This document shows positions 21,095 through 32,654 of a DNA stretch of 64,000 nt, piece after piece. A program made the translations under genes and the position numbers. The notes under the pieces are model-generated. The model did no database searches. It was not told where the DNA came from and saw nothing but the letters and a program-made list of their open reading frames with translations. The stretch comes from Tuctoria greenei (lineage: Eukaryota > Streptophyta > Magnoliopsida > Poales > Poaceae): positions 99,364,301 to 99,428,300 of the forward strand of contig JAYESD010000005.1 of the NCBI GenBank assembly GCA_036927565.1, given 5' to 3'. Position 1 is the first letter of the stretch. Every line of letters starts with the position of its first letter.

Positions 21095-21454
21095 CAACAT
21101 CCCGCTTCACGGAGAAGATGTTCAAGCAAGCCCCACCTACCATAGTGAAGACCCCTACTTCATCCCGCTGCCTCGTGCACGTGCCACAACAGTCGCCAAG
21201 CAAACCACAACAACTTCATTCCGGTGTCACAGTGGGCGACCCTCCGTCTCATCAAACAACTTGATATTGCTGGGGCGGATGAGCCGATTGGAGAGGAAGC
21301 TCAGCTCAAGTATGCCAATATGTCTCAGCAGCCTCTCTCCTCCACGGTGGTGGAAGCGATGAGGAGCATCACTGGAGTCTTCAGCACTGCCTCTGTTGCG
21401 ACGACCTCTGCTCTCATAGAGGGTGAGCGTGCAGTGCAGCTTGCCACTGCTTAG
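21095..21454 (+). pseudogene. LINE ORF1, C-terminal piece
   Basis: Fourth ORF1 piece, resuming after target duplication TGACC (21090-21094). The end is open (21224-21454). It contains QWATLRLIKQLDIAG, DEPIGEEAQLKYANM, a helical stretch and a native TAG, matching the conserved ORF1 C-terminus of grass LINEs (pattern QWxxLRLxxQLGL...PIGEEAxxKYA). ORF2 begins about 300 bases later. Confidence 0.7.
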
Positions 21455-21757
21455 AGTTCATAGCCTCTCTTGGTTGTTCAACATGCTAGATATGTTACAA
21501 CTACTGATAATTGTTACTACTGTAGAGCCGTATATGGCTTCATTACTGCTCTTAGGTCGAGGTCTGTCTTCTGGGAGGATGTGTCTTGGGACCTTTGGTG
21601 GACATCCTCCTAGCACTGTGTATGTTGGCTGTTGTACCAAACCTGGTGCTCTCTATTTTATCTTAGTAATTGTAAGCAGGCTAGCTAATTACAAGTCCAG
21701 TTTTATGGTATTGAAGCCCCCTTCTTTGGTAGCCTGGTTGTTTACATACTTGTCTTC
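21455..21757 (+). other. LINE spacer between ORF1 and ORF2
   Basis: No homologous coding frame is seen; 300 bases between the ORF1 stop and the first endonuclease motif, normal for grass L1-clade elements. Confidence 0.55.
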
Positions 21758-22335
21758 ATGTGTTGCCAACCAACAGTTTTGAGTTGGAATGTCTGGGGAT
21801 TGAACAATCCTGCTAGACGAGAAGTTCTCGAAGATTTGCTACATTCTGTCCAGCCACAAATTGTTTGCATTCAAGAAACCAAAATTGCATACTTTGACAA
21901 CTTCACTGCTATGGACTGTCTGGGTGCCAGACTTACAAGCTTCTACCACCTGCCCGCCAATGGCACTAGAGGTGGGATTATCCTGGCTTGGGACCCTGAT
22001 CTATTTGAAGTTTCCAATTCTTTGATGCTTGATCACTACCTAACTACAAACTTCCGGCAAAGAATCTCCAACATCTCAGCCCAGATCACTACGGTTTACT
22101 GACCAACAGTTGAGATAGAAAAAATGTTTTTTCTGCAGGAACTTCAGGCGTTCAGATCTTCATCTGGCTTACCTTGGATTTGCATTCAGGGACTTCAACC
22201 TAATTCGCAATGCCAGAGACAAGAGCAACTTAATTAACCGACTACTAATGGGAGCTTTCAAAAAAAATGCTTCACTCCATAGAGCTTAATGAACTTCCTT
22301 TGAAAACCGTCAGTTCACATGGAGCAATCACCGCA
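21758..22335 (+). pseudogene. LINE ORF2, endonuclease part
   Basis: ORF2 begins near 21758 with the apurinic-endonuclease-like domain: LSWNVWGLNNPARREVL, VCIQETKIAYF (catalytic Glu), GARLTSFYHLPANGTRGGI and LAWDPDLFEV. A stop after TTVY (22100-22102) is followed by degenerate QGLQPNSQ (usually GDFN) and, in another frame, RQFTWSNHRKDSG. This domain nicks target DNA for target-primed reverse transcription. The frame stops matching at about 22335, where the CACTA-type array begins. It resumes at 60358 with WELLYLDMDLLALSSPISDH, with about 12-15 codons of the expected LINE sequence missing. Confidence 0.85.
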
Positions 22336-23650
22336 AGGATTCCGGTTTACCGCAACGAAAAAAATCGTCGCAATAGATCGTTTTTCGTCGCAATAGGTAA
22401 CTGTTGCAAACAAAAAGAGCGTGGCGATAGTTCTTATGAATCTTCGTAATAATTCCCGTGGCGATAGGTTATTGCGATGCCTTGACATCCGTGGCAAATA
22501 GTATGATATTGCAACGATTTCACATCGGTGGAAAATAGTATGCTATTGCAACGATTTCACGTATTGCGATGATTTAACGTATTGCAATGAATAATACAGT
22601 ATTGCAATGAGTTCCCGATCGTGGCAAATAGTACGGTATTGCAACGATTTCATATTCGTGGCAAATAGTATCTTATTACAACAATTTAGCGTATTGCGGC
22701 GATTAACATATTGCAACGATTTCACATTCGTGGTAATTATATGTGATTGCAACGATTTCACAGCCGTGGCAATAGTACGGTATTGCAACGATTTCACATT
22801 CGTGGCAAATAATATGTTATAGCAATGATTTAGCGTATTGCGACGATTTAACGTATTGCAACGAATAAAATGGTACTGCAATGATTTCACATTCGTGGTA
22901 ATAGTATGTGATTGCAACGATTTCTCATCTGTGTCAAATACTACAGTATTGCAACGATTTCACAGCTGTGGCAAATAGTATGGTGTTGCAACGATTTATG
23001 GTATTGTGACGATTTAACGTATTGCAACGAATATCACGATATTGCAATGATTTTACATTTGTGGTAAATAGTATGGTACTGCAACGATGTCACAGTCGTG
23101 GCATATAGTATAGTACTGCGACAGTTTAACGTTGGCGGCAAATAGTTTGCTATTGCAACAAGTTCACAAACGTGGCGAATAGTATTGTATTGCAACAATT
23201 TTTGATCCATGGTAAATAGTATGATACTGCAACGATTTCACATCCGTGGCGAATAGTTTGGTATTGCAACGATTTCTTATCTGTGCCAATAGGTTCGTAA
23301 TGCAACGTTTCCTGATCTATGGCAATAGGTTCCTAATGCAACGTTTCCCGATCTATAGCAATAGGTTCGTAATGCAGCGTTTTCTGATCTGTGGTAGTAC
23401 AATTGTGATGCAACGTTTATTAATTTGTGGTGATAGAGGTGTAATGTAATATTTTCTCATCTGTGGCAATAGTGTTGTAATGCAACATTTTCTGCGTGGT
23501 GGCAATAGCAGTTTAATGCAACGTTTTTTGAGTCGTGGCCAAATATTTATACTGCAATGTTTGTAATTCGTGGCAATAGCTTCCTATTGCAACAATTTAT
23601 CATTCGCAACAAGAAATTCGTAATGCCACATTTATAATTAGCGACAGTAG
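22336..23650. repeat. Left CACTA subterminal tandem array, about 36-bp units
   Basis: Some thirty degenerate units of the form CGTGGCAAATAGTATGGTA then TTGCAACGATTTCACAT, decaying rightward to GCAATAGGTTCGTAATGCAA types. The first part has AACGAAAAAAATCGTCGCAA, usual for CACTA ends. The motifs TGGCRATAG and GCAACGATTT recur in the right array. Such arrays bind the CACTA regulatory protein in studied elements (TNPA on En/Spm); that role here is inference. Confidence 0.8.
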
Positions 23651-23714
23651 AATCTAATGTACCAGGTTTGAAAATTAGTAGCAAAAGAATCACAAGTTTA
23701 ACAATAAACATCCA

Positions 23715-24956
23715 TCAATTGATATTGCAACACGCATAACAACACTCAAGTATTACGCTCGTGATGTGTTTGGATGTAAGTTTGCCTAAGCTGACCGGGA
23801 CTAATTGTTTGAGCAAGTGGCTTTTGGCGATTTTTTGTGGGACCTTTTGTGGAGTGGTCTCTATCATTTTGCACATTTCAGCCCTCATTGAGAGGCGCAT
23901 GTCCTCCATTTCTCTTGTTCTCAGTTCACGATCAGCTGCTAGCTGACCTTCTAAGTTCTGGACTTGAAGGTTTATCTCTTCATTCTTCTTGTTTATGCAG
24001 CCTATCTGGGTGGTTAAGCTATCATTTCTTCCTTCCAACTCCTGCACTATGTGATTGAGGCCTACATTTCTATCTTCTAAGTTTTCAAACTTGGTCGTTG
24101 AGGTGTTCAAACATCTGGATATGCATACGTTTACATTCAGGACCAGTTGGGTTAGCCATATAACCACGCCCCCGAACCTGTGATCCTGCACAACTGATTG
24201 AATATATATAACAACGCTGGAAGATTTGGTTTCTCTCTTTATTTGGAATTGGGCCTCCTTGCTCAGCTTCCATGTTGTCCCCTTGGGCATGTGCCTGGAT
24301 CTATATACGAAAAGAAAAGTCATAGGTAAATTGCAAATATTTATTTAATTGGGGATTGTTTGAAATACTCACATGTACAACTTCTCCTGCTTGTTTGCCC
24401 AATCACCATTCTTCAACAAATGGCTTGCCTCCCACAGTTGTATATCATCGGGTTCTTCGGTCTCTGGGTCTCGCTACATAAAATACAAGTAAAATTCAAC
24501 ATGTCGGTATACACATTGTTTGAAGCGCAAAGTACAAGCGTGATTTATTTTTCATACCTTCTCGTAACTAAGTTGGGCATAGGATTTGGAGCCCAACAAG
24601 TGACTCGCCTTTTGTCTTCTTCGATTTTGAGAATTGGTCCTGCTTATTGACTGCAATAATTTTAAGAATTAATTCCATGAATGAATGTAAATCAAATAGT
24701 TTTTGTAAGATGCAAAACTATTAAAAAGTTAGCTGACTTTGAATTGTTCAGACCCAAAATATTCTTTTAGGTGCAACCACTCGGGTGCCGTTACGTCAAC
24801 AGGCTTGTTTCGTATACATTCTTCACCGGTAGAATAACTCTTATAGGTGGCATGCAAAGTTGAGCGCCACCCCTTGTAGCGCTCACCAGCAATTTTTAAA
24901 ATTTTTCTTACGCTCCCTAGTGTGTCCTCCATGTCCCAGGAATCATGTACATTGTA
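23715..24956 (-). pseudogene. Ptta/En/Spm-type CACTA gene (Transposase_24-like), 3' part
   Basis: Minus-strand exons. Exon 24956-24738 contains GERYKGWRSTLHATYKSY, NKPVDVTAPEWLHLKEYF. Exon 24650-24558 contains ASHLLGSKSYAQLSYEK, with acceptor TTGCAG and donor GTATGA. Exon 24473-24373 (RDPETEEPDDIQLWEASH) ends at donor GTGAGT. A last exon from 24300 has GGPIPNKERNQIFQ, RVRG-like VRGRGYMANPTGPECKR, then a coiled coil (about 24090-23850) in another frame, so there is at least one frameshift near 24090. This is the accessory (TNPA-like) protein family of plant CACTA elements. The copia element is inserted at 24957, within the gene; its 5' part continues at 34548. Confidence 0.8.
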
Positions 24957-26800
24957 TGTAGGATCGAAGAGCACGTGAAAAGCTACCAGAGGGGGGGGGG
25001 GGGGGGTTAACCCTTTCGGCAGAAAAACGATCTGTTAAAGAAATCGTGTGTGAGACTAATGTAAACGTGTTTCACCGTGACAAAAGTGATAGATATCAGA
25101 GAGAATCAAGTCACGAAGACAACACAAAAAGAATCACTCAAATCCGTCGAGAAAAACTCAAGTTATGATCGAAAGATCAAACAATAGTCAATCCGCCCTA
25201 CCCGAGAAAAAAAACAGTTCTGGAACGCTGCAAAGAAACTCGTGTAGATCATAGACCACAAATCCAATGACCGTGAAATTTTGACAGATGATAGACAATC
25301 AAGTTGTGAAGACAACTCAAAAATAATCACGTCAATTTGATCTGCAAAACTCGAGTTATGATAAAAGCACTGACGAAAGGTAGTGCTGTCCAGAAACTCG
25401 ACGAGTAAAACTTGTCTGGAACAAGTCGGACGAACAAGGCACAAAAGTTCTTTAAAGTACGAATTTTATTCAATAGAACACAAGAGGAACAGCCCCAAAG
25501 TCGTGAACCACGAGCTCTGGGCCCCCTTGCTTATATAACCAGCTCGAAAGCCAACTCAACTCAGATCAGGAACCTAATCCTACTCTGTTCATGAATCGTA
25601 ACTTTCCATAACTACTTAGGATTCTTCTATACGCAGATAGAAGCAATCTTAAGACTTCCAAACACCTCAGGAACGTATCCCACATTCCTAAACAACTCAA
25701 ATTCGTGACCCACACGAAATCCTATCATAACCAACTCAAATCTTTCCATATTTCAGTCAAACCCGACTCAGCCGCAACCTGAGTCCATAACCTAGTCGGT
25801 TGGACCTTTCCGACCAACTCTTTACGTCCACATCTCTTCATCACGTCTCGGAAACATGTAGCCACGCCCATGCACTCCTTGCACACGTGCAAACATCTTC
25901 CAATGACGTCCACGATACCTCCATATGCATTGTTCTTGATTCAATCATGCTGCGCAACCTCCTGATCAGCTCAACCACAATTCCTCCTGAATTTGGTTGT
26001 TGGAACCTCATCTCCTCCCTGAGACTAGTCCAATGGATCCCGCCACCAGCCATGTATTGAACTCAAGCAACACCTGCACATGAATAAACAACCAATCCAT
26101 ACGAGCCCAAGTCCTCGACTTGACTCAAGTTAGTTTCGAACACAACACCCTACGTGAGAACCTCACATAAGCATGTTGCAAACCAAAGTAACACGATATC
26201 ATCCATATCATCCAAAACGCACCAAAAACTTAGCAAATGAATACTAAGCAATCTTTCCAACAATGTAAAACAAGTACGAAACATTGCAAATGAAAAGCAG
26301 AAGCACTACGGTCAAGTTCCGGACCTTGCCAGAGCAACCCGGACCTTGAGCCGGAGCTAACAAAAGCTAGTAGAACCTAGCGCCGGAGCTTACCAAACTA
26401 GTACAACCAAGGTCCGCCGGAGCTTACAAAACTAGCTGGACCTAGCGTCGGAGCTAACCAGAACTAATCGGAACTAGTAAACCCAAAAGCCGAAGCTAGA
26501 AAAATCAACTTTGGAGCTTAGCAAAAACACGACGGAGCTATCAAAATCATGTCGGAGCTATCAAAGACATGCCGGAGCTAAAGACAAAACTTTACCAGAG
26601 CTGACCAAATCTAGTCGGACCTAGCATCGAACGTAACCGGAGCTACCCAAACCAAGCCGGACCTACCGTTGGACCTTGTTGTAGCTTAGAGCTAGAATCG
26701 GACCTTGATAAAAAGGTGTTTTGGTGATATTCAAAATTTTATCAACAAACCCAAGTGTATTCACTACAAGCCAATGTACTCAGCACACATAGGTCTTACA
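24957..26800 (-). repeat. 3' LTR (element sense) of the copia element
   Basis: 1844 bp. TATA-like TTATATAA at 25531-25538. Contains a poly(G) run (about 24992-25008) where 44 bases present in the other LTR are missing. The last third is rich in degenerate CCGGAGCTA / CGGACCTA words (26310-26700). Confidence 0.93.
26310..26700. repeat. Degenerate GGAGCTA / GGACCTA repeats in the copia LTR
   Basis: About twenty short words like GCCGGAGCTAACAAA and TCGGACCTAGC alternate at 20-30 base spacing, also present at 34060-34450 in the other LTR. In element sense they are at the beginning of the LTR (U3). Confidence 0.75.
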
Positions 26801-27802
26801 ATCTCCCCCTTGATGAATGCATTGGCAACACCATATAAAATCCGAACATTGGCTTATTCTCATTAAAAGTTTTGAAGACAACTTCTCCCCTTTTATAAAT
26901 CAATAGTAAAATGAGAAGAAAAATTATCCCATATTTTCTCTCCCCCTTTATTATCTCTCCTTATGCACATATTCTCTTTATCTTCATGCTTATCTCTCCC
27001 CCTTTGACAATGTATTCAGCAAGTCATGAACATATAAACAAATTATCTCTCCCCCTTTAGTTGTTATGAGCATATTATAACATATACATATAAACAAAGT
27101 TCATCCAAGTCATACTATCAAGTACCTTACATTATCACATCAATGAAATACATAAAGTAGTGTAAGCCATGCTAGAGATCAAATGTAATTTTCAATTTAA
27201 TCAAGTCATGATCTCACAAACTTAAATATTTCAAAACCTGAAGGCATGACACTAGTTGCTGCATTTTATTATTTTTCAAAGCATAAATTTAGATCATATG
27301 ATATTTGCAAGAGATTATATGCGCATCTGCTTTATTCTAACCAACCAAGCTAAGCCTATGTCATTTGACAATCAGAAGCTTAAGGACATGGTTTTAGTCA
27401 TACACAACTTCTTCCAAGTTCATATCTAAGTGCAATGATAAGCTATCTCAAAAGAAGAAGTGCGATGCATGCATATTCTCTTGATCTTTTCTCAATTTAT
27501 ATTTTTTCATAAAAACTCAACATGTGAGTTGATTACTTGATGAATTCTTAATGATTAAAAGCACTTGTGAACATGTAACAAGTTCAAAACAGCAAGAAAG
27601 TTTGACCATGACCAGTTTTAGTGTAAGTAATTATTCCAATTACTAGACATGGGAAAAACTACAAAATGTATAACACGAGTAATGTAGTAAGAACTTTCAG
27701 CATGTAAAAGGAATCACAAAGTCATACATGTATGAAATACTATGCTCATATTATTTTAATTTCAGATTCACACATAGACTTCCCATGTTTCAAAACTCCC
27801 CC
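26801..27802 (-). other. 3' non-coding region and purine tracts of the copia element
   Basis: No minus-strand coding frame, and no env-like ORF that some SIRE elements have. The true polypurine tract abuts the 3' LTR (26801-26811, minus AAGGGGGAGAT). Similar AAAGGGGGAGAGA words recur near 26940, 27000 and 27050, and again at about 27797. Confidence 0.75.
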
Positions 27803-28735
27803 TCAATTTAAGCCATGAGGATGCATAACCCCTATTTCACTACGAATGTAACAAAAACGAGTGAAATCCAAAGGTTTTGAAAAAATGTCAGCCAATTGTT
27901 GTTCGGTATCTACATGGTGAAGCACAATATTCCCTTTTTCAATGTTATCTCGGAGAAAGTGATACCTAATGTCAATGTGCTTAGTTCTAGAATGTTGCAC
28001 GAGGTTTTTAGCAATGCAAATGGCACTAGTGTTATCACAGAATAGTGGATCACTATCTAGATCAACCTCATAGTCCTTAAGTGTTTGAACAATCCAAAGA
28101 ATTTGAGAGCAAGCACTAGTAGCAGCTACATATTCAGATTCAACTGTGGATTGTGCAACTGAATTTTGTTTTCTAGAGGACCAAGCAACAAGAGAATTAC
28201 CAAGAAAATGACAAGCATCGGAAGTACTTTTCCTATCAATCCTACAACCACCAAAATCAGCATCCGAAAAATCTTTCAAAGTAATGGTTGAGGAAGAAGG
28301 AAGAAAAATGTCAAATTCTTGAGTTCCATGTAAGTACCTGAGAATCTTTTTGACGGCTTGACGATGTGAAGCACGTGGGGAAGCTTGAAACCGTGCACAA
28401 AGACATACGCTAAATTGTATGTCTGGTCTTGATGCCGTGAGGTACAAAAGTGATCCGATCATGCTTCTATATTCTTTTTGATTCACAAGTTCACCATCTT
28501 CATCAAGTTCAAGTGTTGTTGCTGTTCCCATTGGTGTCCGAAGAGGCTTGCTTTTGTCCATGTTGAAGCGCCTTGGAGGTCTTTGGTATACTTCGTTTGA
28601 TGCACAAAGGTACCCTCCTTGGTTTGCTTGATTTGCAGCCCCAAAAAGTAAGTGAGTTCACCCATCATACTCATTTCAAATTCGGAACTCATCATTGTTG
28701 GACTGTGTGACTCGTTCGTGCAAGCTTCCAATCAT
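27803..28735 (-). pseudogene. Copia Pol: residual RT end and RNase H
   Basis: Two frames. 28735-28583 has the late RT piece (MMSSEFEMSMMGELTYFLGL, QTKYTKDL). 28561-27803 holds the RT/RNase H connection (KPLRTPMGTATTLELDEDGE, RSMIGSLLYLTASRPDI) and RNase H (FSDADFGGCRIDRKSTSDAC, VAWSSRKQNSVAQSTVESEY, ADIFSKPL, ending HPHGLN and a stop). One base is lost near 28580, giving a frameshift. Upstream, sequence jumps directly from the post-integrase linker (DHPPQ, about 28736) to this late RT piece. The RT fingers and palm with the YVDD motif are absent, several hundred bases deleted. Dead. Confidence 0.92.
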
Positions 28736-29119
28736 CTATTGTGGGGGATGATCTTTGTAAAACTGTAGGGGAACAGATGTCTCACAAGCTTCTTCTTCTT
28801 CATGTTCATCACAAATCGATGAGCTTGTGGCTTGAGGATGATTTGAATTAGCATTGATGGTTGTCGGTGCTGATTGAGAATTAACATTTGGAGCTAAACC
28901 AAAGTCTTTAGCTGCTGAATTTTCTGGCAGCAACTCCAATTCTTCCTCATCTTCAATGAAAATGCTCACCCCCAGCGGATATGGATCTGGACCTGCAATG
29001 TTTGAGCTAGTACCTGGGCTAGATTCATCAAAAGACACTTCACAAGTTTCCACAATTTTGTTAGTGTCAAGTAAAAGCACACGGTAGCCTCTAGTATGAG
29101 ATGGACAACCAAGAAACAT
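28736..29119 (-). pseudogene. Copia Pol: post-integrase linker
   Basis: Minus-strand frame beginning after a stop (DQxx region), with GCPSHTRGYRVLLLDTNKIV, CEVSFDE and a long acidic, low-complexity linker to FYKDHPPQ. This is the usual stretch between integrase and RT in copia elements. It stops where the RT core is deleted. Confidence 0.85.
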
Positions 29120-29776
29120 GCCATCAATTGATCTAGGTTCAAATTAATCAAGATTACCATGTTTCTTAACAAAGCATTTGTAACCAAAGACCCGAAAGTG
29201 TGTAACACTAGGCCTATGTCCAAACTGAAGCTCATATGGTGTTTTACCTAGCTTAGCACGCAAGAAAACACGATTTGATACATAACAAGCGATTGCTAAC
29301 GCATCAGCCCAAAATTTCCTAGGAGTTTGATATTCATCAAGAATAGTCCTAGCCATCTCAACTAAGGTTCTGTTCTTTCTTTCTACAACACCATTTTGTT
29401 GAGGTACATATGGTGAAGAAAGTTGATGATCTATTCCATTTTCAGAACAAAAGTGATCAAAAGATTGATTTTTAAATTCAGTTCCGTTATCACTTCTAAT
29501 TGCTTTTATTGATCCTGGGTGATCAATTGATAATCTAAGAAATAAAGTTCTAAAGTGACTAAAAACTTCATTCTTAGACGCCATAAAGTAAACCCAAGAG
29601 TATCTAGAACAATCATCAACAATAACAAGAACATACCATTTACTTCCGAAGGATTGAACACGTGAAGGTCCTACGGTGTCAAGATGCAAAAGTTGACATG
29701 GTTCAGTTGTCATGATCATTGTGAGAGGAGTATGTGAACCTGCAACCATCTTAGCATGTCTACAAGGAGAGCACAC
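29120..29776 (-). pseudogene. Copia integrase
   Basis: 210 open codons (29776-29144). DDE core: HLDTVGPSRVQSFGSKWYV with VDDCSRYSWVYFM (first Asp), IKAIRSDNGTEFKNQSF (second Asp), SPYVPQQNGVVERKNRTLVE (Glu), then KFWADALAIACYVSNRV and KTPYEL. The catalytic triad is intact. The zinc-finger half is upstream and partly separated by a stop at about 29780 (GDK then TAA). At the C-terminal end KKHGNLD is followed by a stop where related elements continue. Integrates cDNA in the nucleus; here not made as one protein. Confidence 0.92.
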
Positions 29777-30360
29777 AATTTATTTGTCCCCTTTAAGCTT
29801 AGGCAGCCCACGTATGCGATCTAGAGCACTAACACGTGTTAGATGATCAAAGCCTACGTGACCAAGTCTACGATGCCAAAAATATAAGTCCTTTGAATCA
29901 TTAGCAACTAGACACCTATGATTAGAGAAACACATATCAAAATCAACTTTAAAAACTCTTCCAACCGAGACATGTTAAAAATAAGCTCACTATTTGAACC
30001 TACAACTTTGCAGCAATTTTTATTGAAAATAATTTCTAGATTTTCATCTAGCAATTGTGCAATAGAAAGCAAGTTGTATTTCAATTTTTTGACAAGTGCC
30101 ACATCCTTCAAAGTGTAGTGATCATTTACTCTAACCGAACCCTTAGCAATTATAGGAGTTGAAGAATTATCGGCAAAAGTAACATTCTCTACACGTGACA
30201 CAAAAGAAAGGGAGGAGAACCAATCTTTGTTACCGGTCATGTGGCGTGAGCAACCTGAATCCACAATCCAAATGTTCTCCTTGCTCAAACGTGTAACCTA
30301 CATAGAAGCACAATACGTCGATGACTCAATACTGGGGTTAGTCAAAAGGCATTTAGGAAT
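29777..30360 (-). pseudogene. Copia protease and pre-integrase region
   Basis: The frame 30288-29908 has the aspartic protease motif IWIVDSGCSRHMTGN (DSG), FADNSSTPIIAKGSV and LKDVALVKKLKYNLLSI. A frameshift near 29950 moves to a second frame with the pre-integrase zinc region (FWHRRLGHVGFDHL, and later CSPCRHAKM). Stops lie at the start (after CASM and TQY) in positions that usually read Trp or other sense codons. Confidence 0.88.
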
Positions 30361-30804
30361 CTAGTATTGAGTCACGCGACGTGCAGCAGGAAAAACACGC
30401 GAATGCTGAGACAAAACAGCAGGTTTATGAGTCAAAGTTTGAGATTTTTTATTCTTGACTACTGACCTATAAGGTGTTACTTGTGTAGCACAAAAATCAG
30501 TAGCTCCGGAGGCAAAAACAGAAGGTCCGGAGGTAAACTTTGAATATTTTTGACTCAAAACAGCAGTTTGTATATTCGATTCAATGTGTGCAGCAAATTT
30601 TGCATGAAAGTTATGAGATCTAGCAACCATTCTTTCCCTTTTTTGTTGTTTAGCTAGTCTATAACAAAAATCTATGACATGACCATCTCTACCACAGAAG
30701 GTACAATGAAATTTAACTTTGTGTTCATGTCTAGATGAGGAAGCAATATTTTTATTTAAAACCGAATGAGGCAACACTCCTGTAGATTTGAAAACCACTC
30801 CTTT
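30361..30804 (-). pseudogene. Copia Gag-Pol linker with second zinc knuckle
   Basis: Same frame as Gag, after one stop (30805-30807). Contains KFHCTFCGRDGHVIDFC, a second CCHC-type knuckle typical of SIRE-like Gag proteins, then a basic Ser-rich linker. Ends at a TAG that falls where relatives have the Trp of a YWIPK-like motif. Confidence 0.85.
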
Positions 30805-32592
30805 TTATTTAGGAACTGTTTGAATCAAACCACTTCCTAATGACTTTACAATTTTAGGTGGATGTGCCTTAGCATGAGCATGAGAATCAAAACCTAAACC
30901 AGTTTTATCATTGCAAGACTTGGAAGAATTCAGCAGTAAGTTTAGGTTCTTATTCCCATTACAAAACCGATCTAATGTCGTATGCATGTCATCAAGTTTA
31001 TTGGACAGATCAAGGCAATTTTCACATGAAGTTTTTCCTTTTAGTTTGCAATTTGAACAAAATTTAACTTCATGAGAACGTAAAGCATTGTTTAATATAG
31101 AAATTTCATTCATAGCATCCCGTAGTTTCTTATCAAGATCATCACAAGTAGAACAATGCAAATCAATTGTAGAACAGCTACCATCTTTCAAGTTTTTATC
31201 ATTAAGTGCAGCAAGCTCTTTGTTCTTTTCAATTTCTAACTCAAGTTTATCAAGTGTGGAGGTGTGCACACTTCTTAATGAGGACAATTGTTCATATATT
31301 AAATCACATGAGGAACATGCATCATCACTAGGAATCAAAGTTTTTAAACGGTTGATTTCAGATTCTAGTGATTCAATTTTAGCAGCACTATCCCTAAGCT
31401 TTTTGTCCTTTTTCTTAACAATAATAGTGGCACGAGAAATAGCATTACACATTTCTTCGCAAGTAGGACATACCTCTTCATTGTCGCTGTTGTGTTCTGC
31501 CTCCTCCATACTTGATCTTGACTTGCCCGCCATGAAGCACAAGTTTGCCAAATCATCTTCATCTTCATCCCTTCCAATGTCCACGTCGCTTGAACTGAAC
31601 TCTTGAAGCGCGGTGATGAAACTGTTGATAATCTTGCGTCCTATGGTACCTTTCTTCTTCTTGTTGAAATTTCCAGAGGAGGTTCGAAACTTGCTTTGTT
31701 TTTCTTCCCGGGTGGTCAGACCTGAATGGTTAGGGCATTCTGTACGAAAGTGTCCTGTTTTACCACATTCAAAACAGCGTTGAGGTCCGGAGCTTCCTCT
31801 CCTTCTAGTTCTTACATTTTGCAATGCTTTTGAGAATCTAGTAGAGATGAGTGCCAACTCCTCTTCTGGAAATTCTTCGATCTGCTCCACGATTAGTGAG
31901 GACAACAAAGCAAGAGTATTGCAGGATGATGATTGGCCGGAGCTAGACATATCACGTTGTGAAACAAATGCAATAGACTTATTGGGGTTCTTACGTGAGA
32001 TTATGTCAATTTCATGAGTTTTTAACTTGGAATATAGCACATCTAACGTAAGTAAACTCATGACAGTAGACTCAGGAATAGATGTGACTTTCATCTCCCA
32101 AATTGACATATCTAATGCACTTAGCAATTGCCTAGCATTTTCAGCATCTGAAAAATTAACATTGACACTACGCAAGTAACTGAGAATCTTATTAAAGCGA
32201 GCAAAAAGGTCATCAATAGACTCACCGGGTTGCATCTCGAAGCACATGTATTCTTTCTTCAACATGTCTTGCCTTACCTCTTTGATCGTGTTGGATCCTT
32301 CGTGGTAGTCACAAAGTGCTTTCCACACATCATATGCAGATCGGAGGTGTGCAACACAGTCGAAGTCACTTTGTGTTAATCCTTGTATGATCAAGTTCCG
32401 AGCCTTGTTGTTGTTGTCGACATCTCTCATATTTGTAGCTGTAACTTGATTGTTTGATGGCACTTCGTAAGGCTTGTATACCTTCTCCCATATTGCAAAG
32501 CCTTGTGCCTAGATAAAAGCCTCCATGCGTGCCTTCCAAACCTGAAAATCAATACCAGCAAACATACAAGGTTTGGCGGAGTACTTCTCCAT
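30805..32592 (-). pseudogene. Copia Gag (UBN2 type) with one early stop
   Basis: The likely start is ATG 32592 (MEKYSAKPCMF). TAG at 32511-32509, in a place where relatives read Gln, follows MEAFI, and the frame continues AQGFAIWEKVYKPYE. From 32463 it is open for 552 codons: LIIQGLTQSDFDCVAHLRSA, DVWKALCDYHEGSN, EYMCFEMQPGESIDDLFARF, KVTSIPES, a CCHC knuckle (CFECGKTGHFRTECP, about 31790-31735), and a long coiled-coil C-terminal part rich in Cys pairs. Ends at TAA 30805-30807. Builds particles. With one nonsense codon near the start it is probably inactive. Confidence 0.92.
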
Positions 32593-32637
32593 GATGATTA
32601 GTCAAAAACACGCGCAAATCATAAAGATTAGAGCACT

Positions 32638-32654
32638 GTGGCTCTGATACCAAT
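32638..32654 (-). other. Primer-binding site of the copia element
   Basis: On the minus strand ATTGGTATCAGAGCCAC directly abuts the 5' LTR (which ends at 32655). Complementary to initiator tRNA-Met. The short leader 32593-32637 to the Gag ATG holds nothing else. Confidence 0.92.

Noticed and set aside
22543..22917. Minus-strand frame with repeated NVKSLQY peptides (and plus-strand CNDFT repeats)
   Set aside because: These are products of the tandem array read in any frame; no independent evidence of coding.
22440..23600. The left tandem array looks at first like a CRISPR array (short repeats, regular spacing)
   Set aside because: Repeats and spacers are both degenerate variants of one 36-base unit, there are no unique spacers or cas genes, and the context is a plant CACTA element.
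26801..27802. Possible env-like ORF of a SIRE-type element between RNase H and the 3' LTR
   Set aside because: No minus-strand frame of useful length exists there; stops are frequent in all frames.
30200..31620. Plus-strand frame of 172 codons at 31088-31606 with Ser-rich sequence
   Set aside because: Antisense shadow of the copia Gag coiled-coil region.
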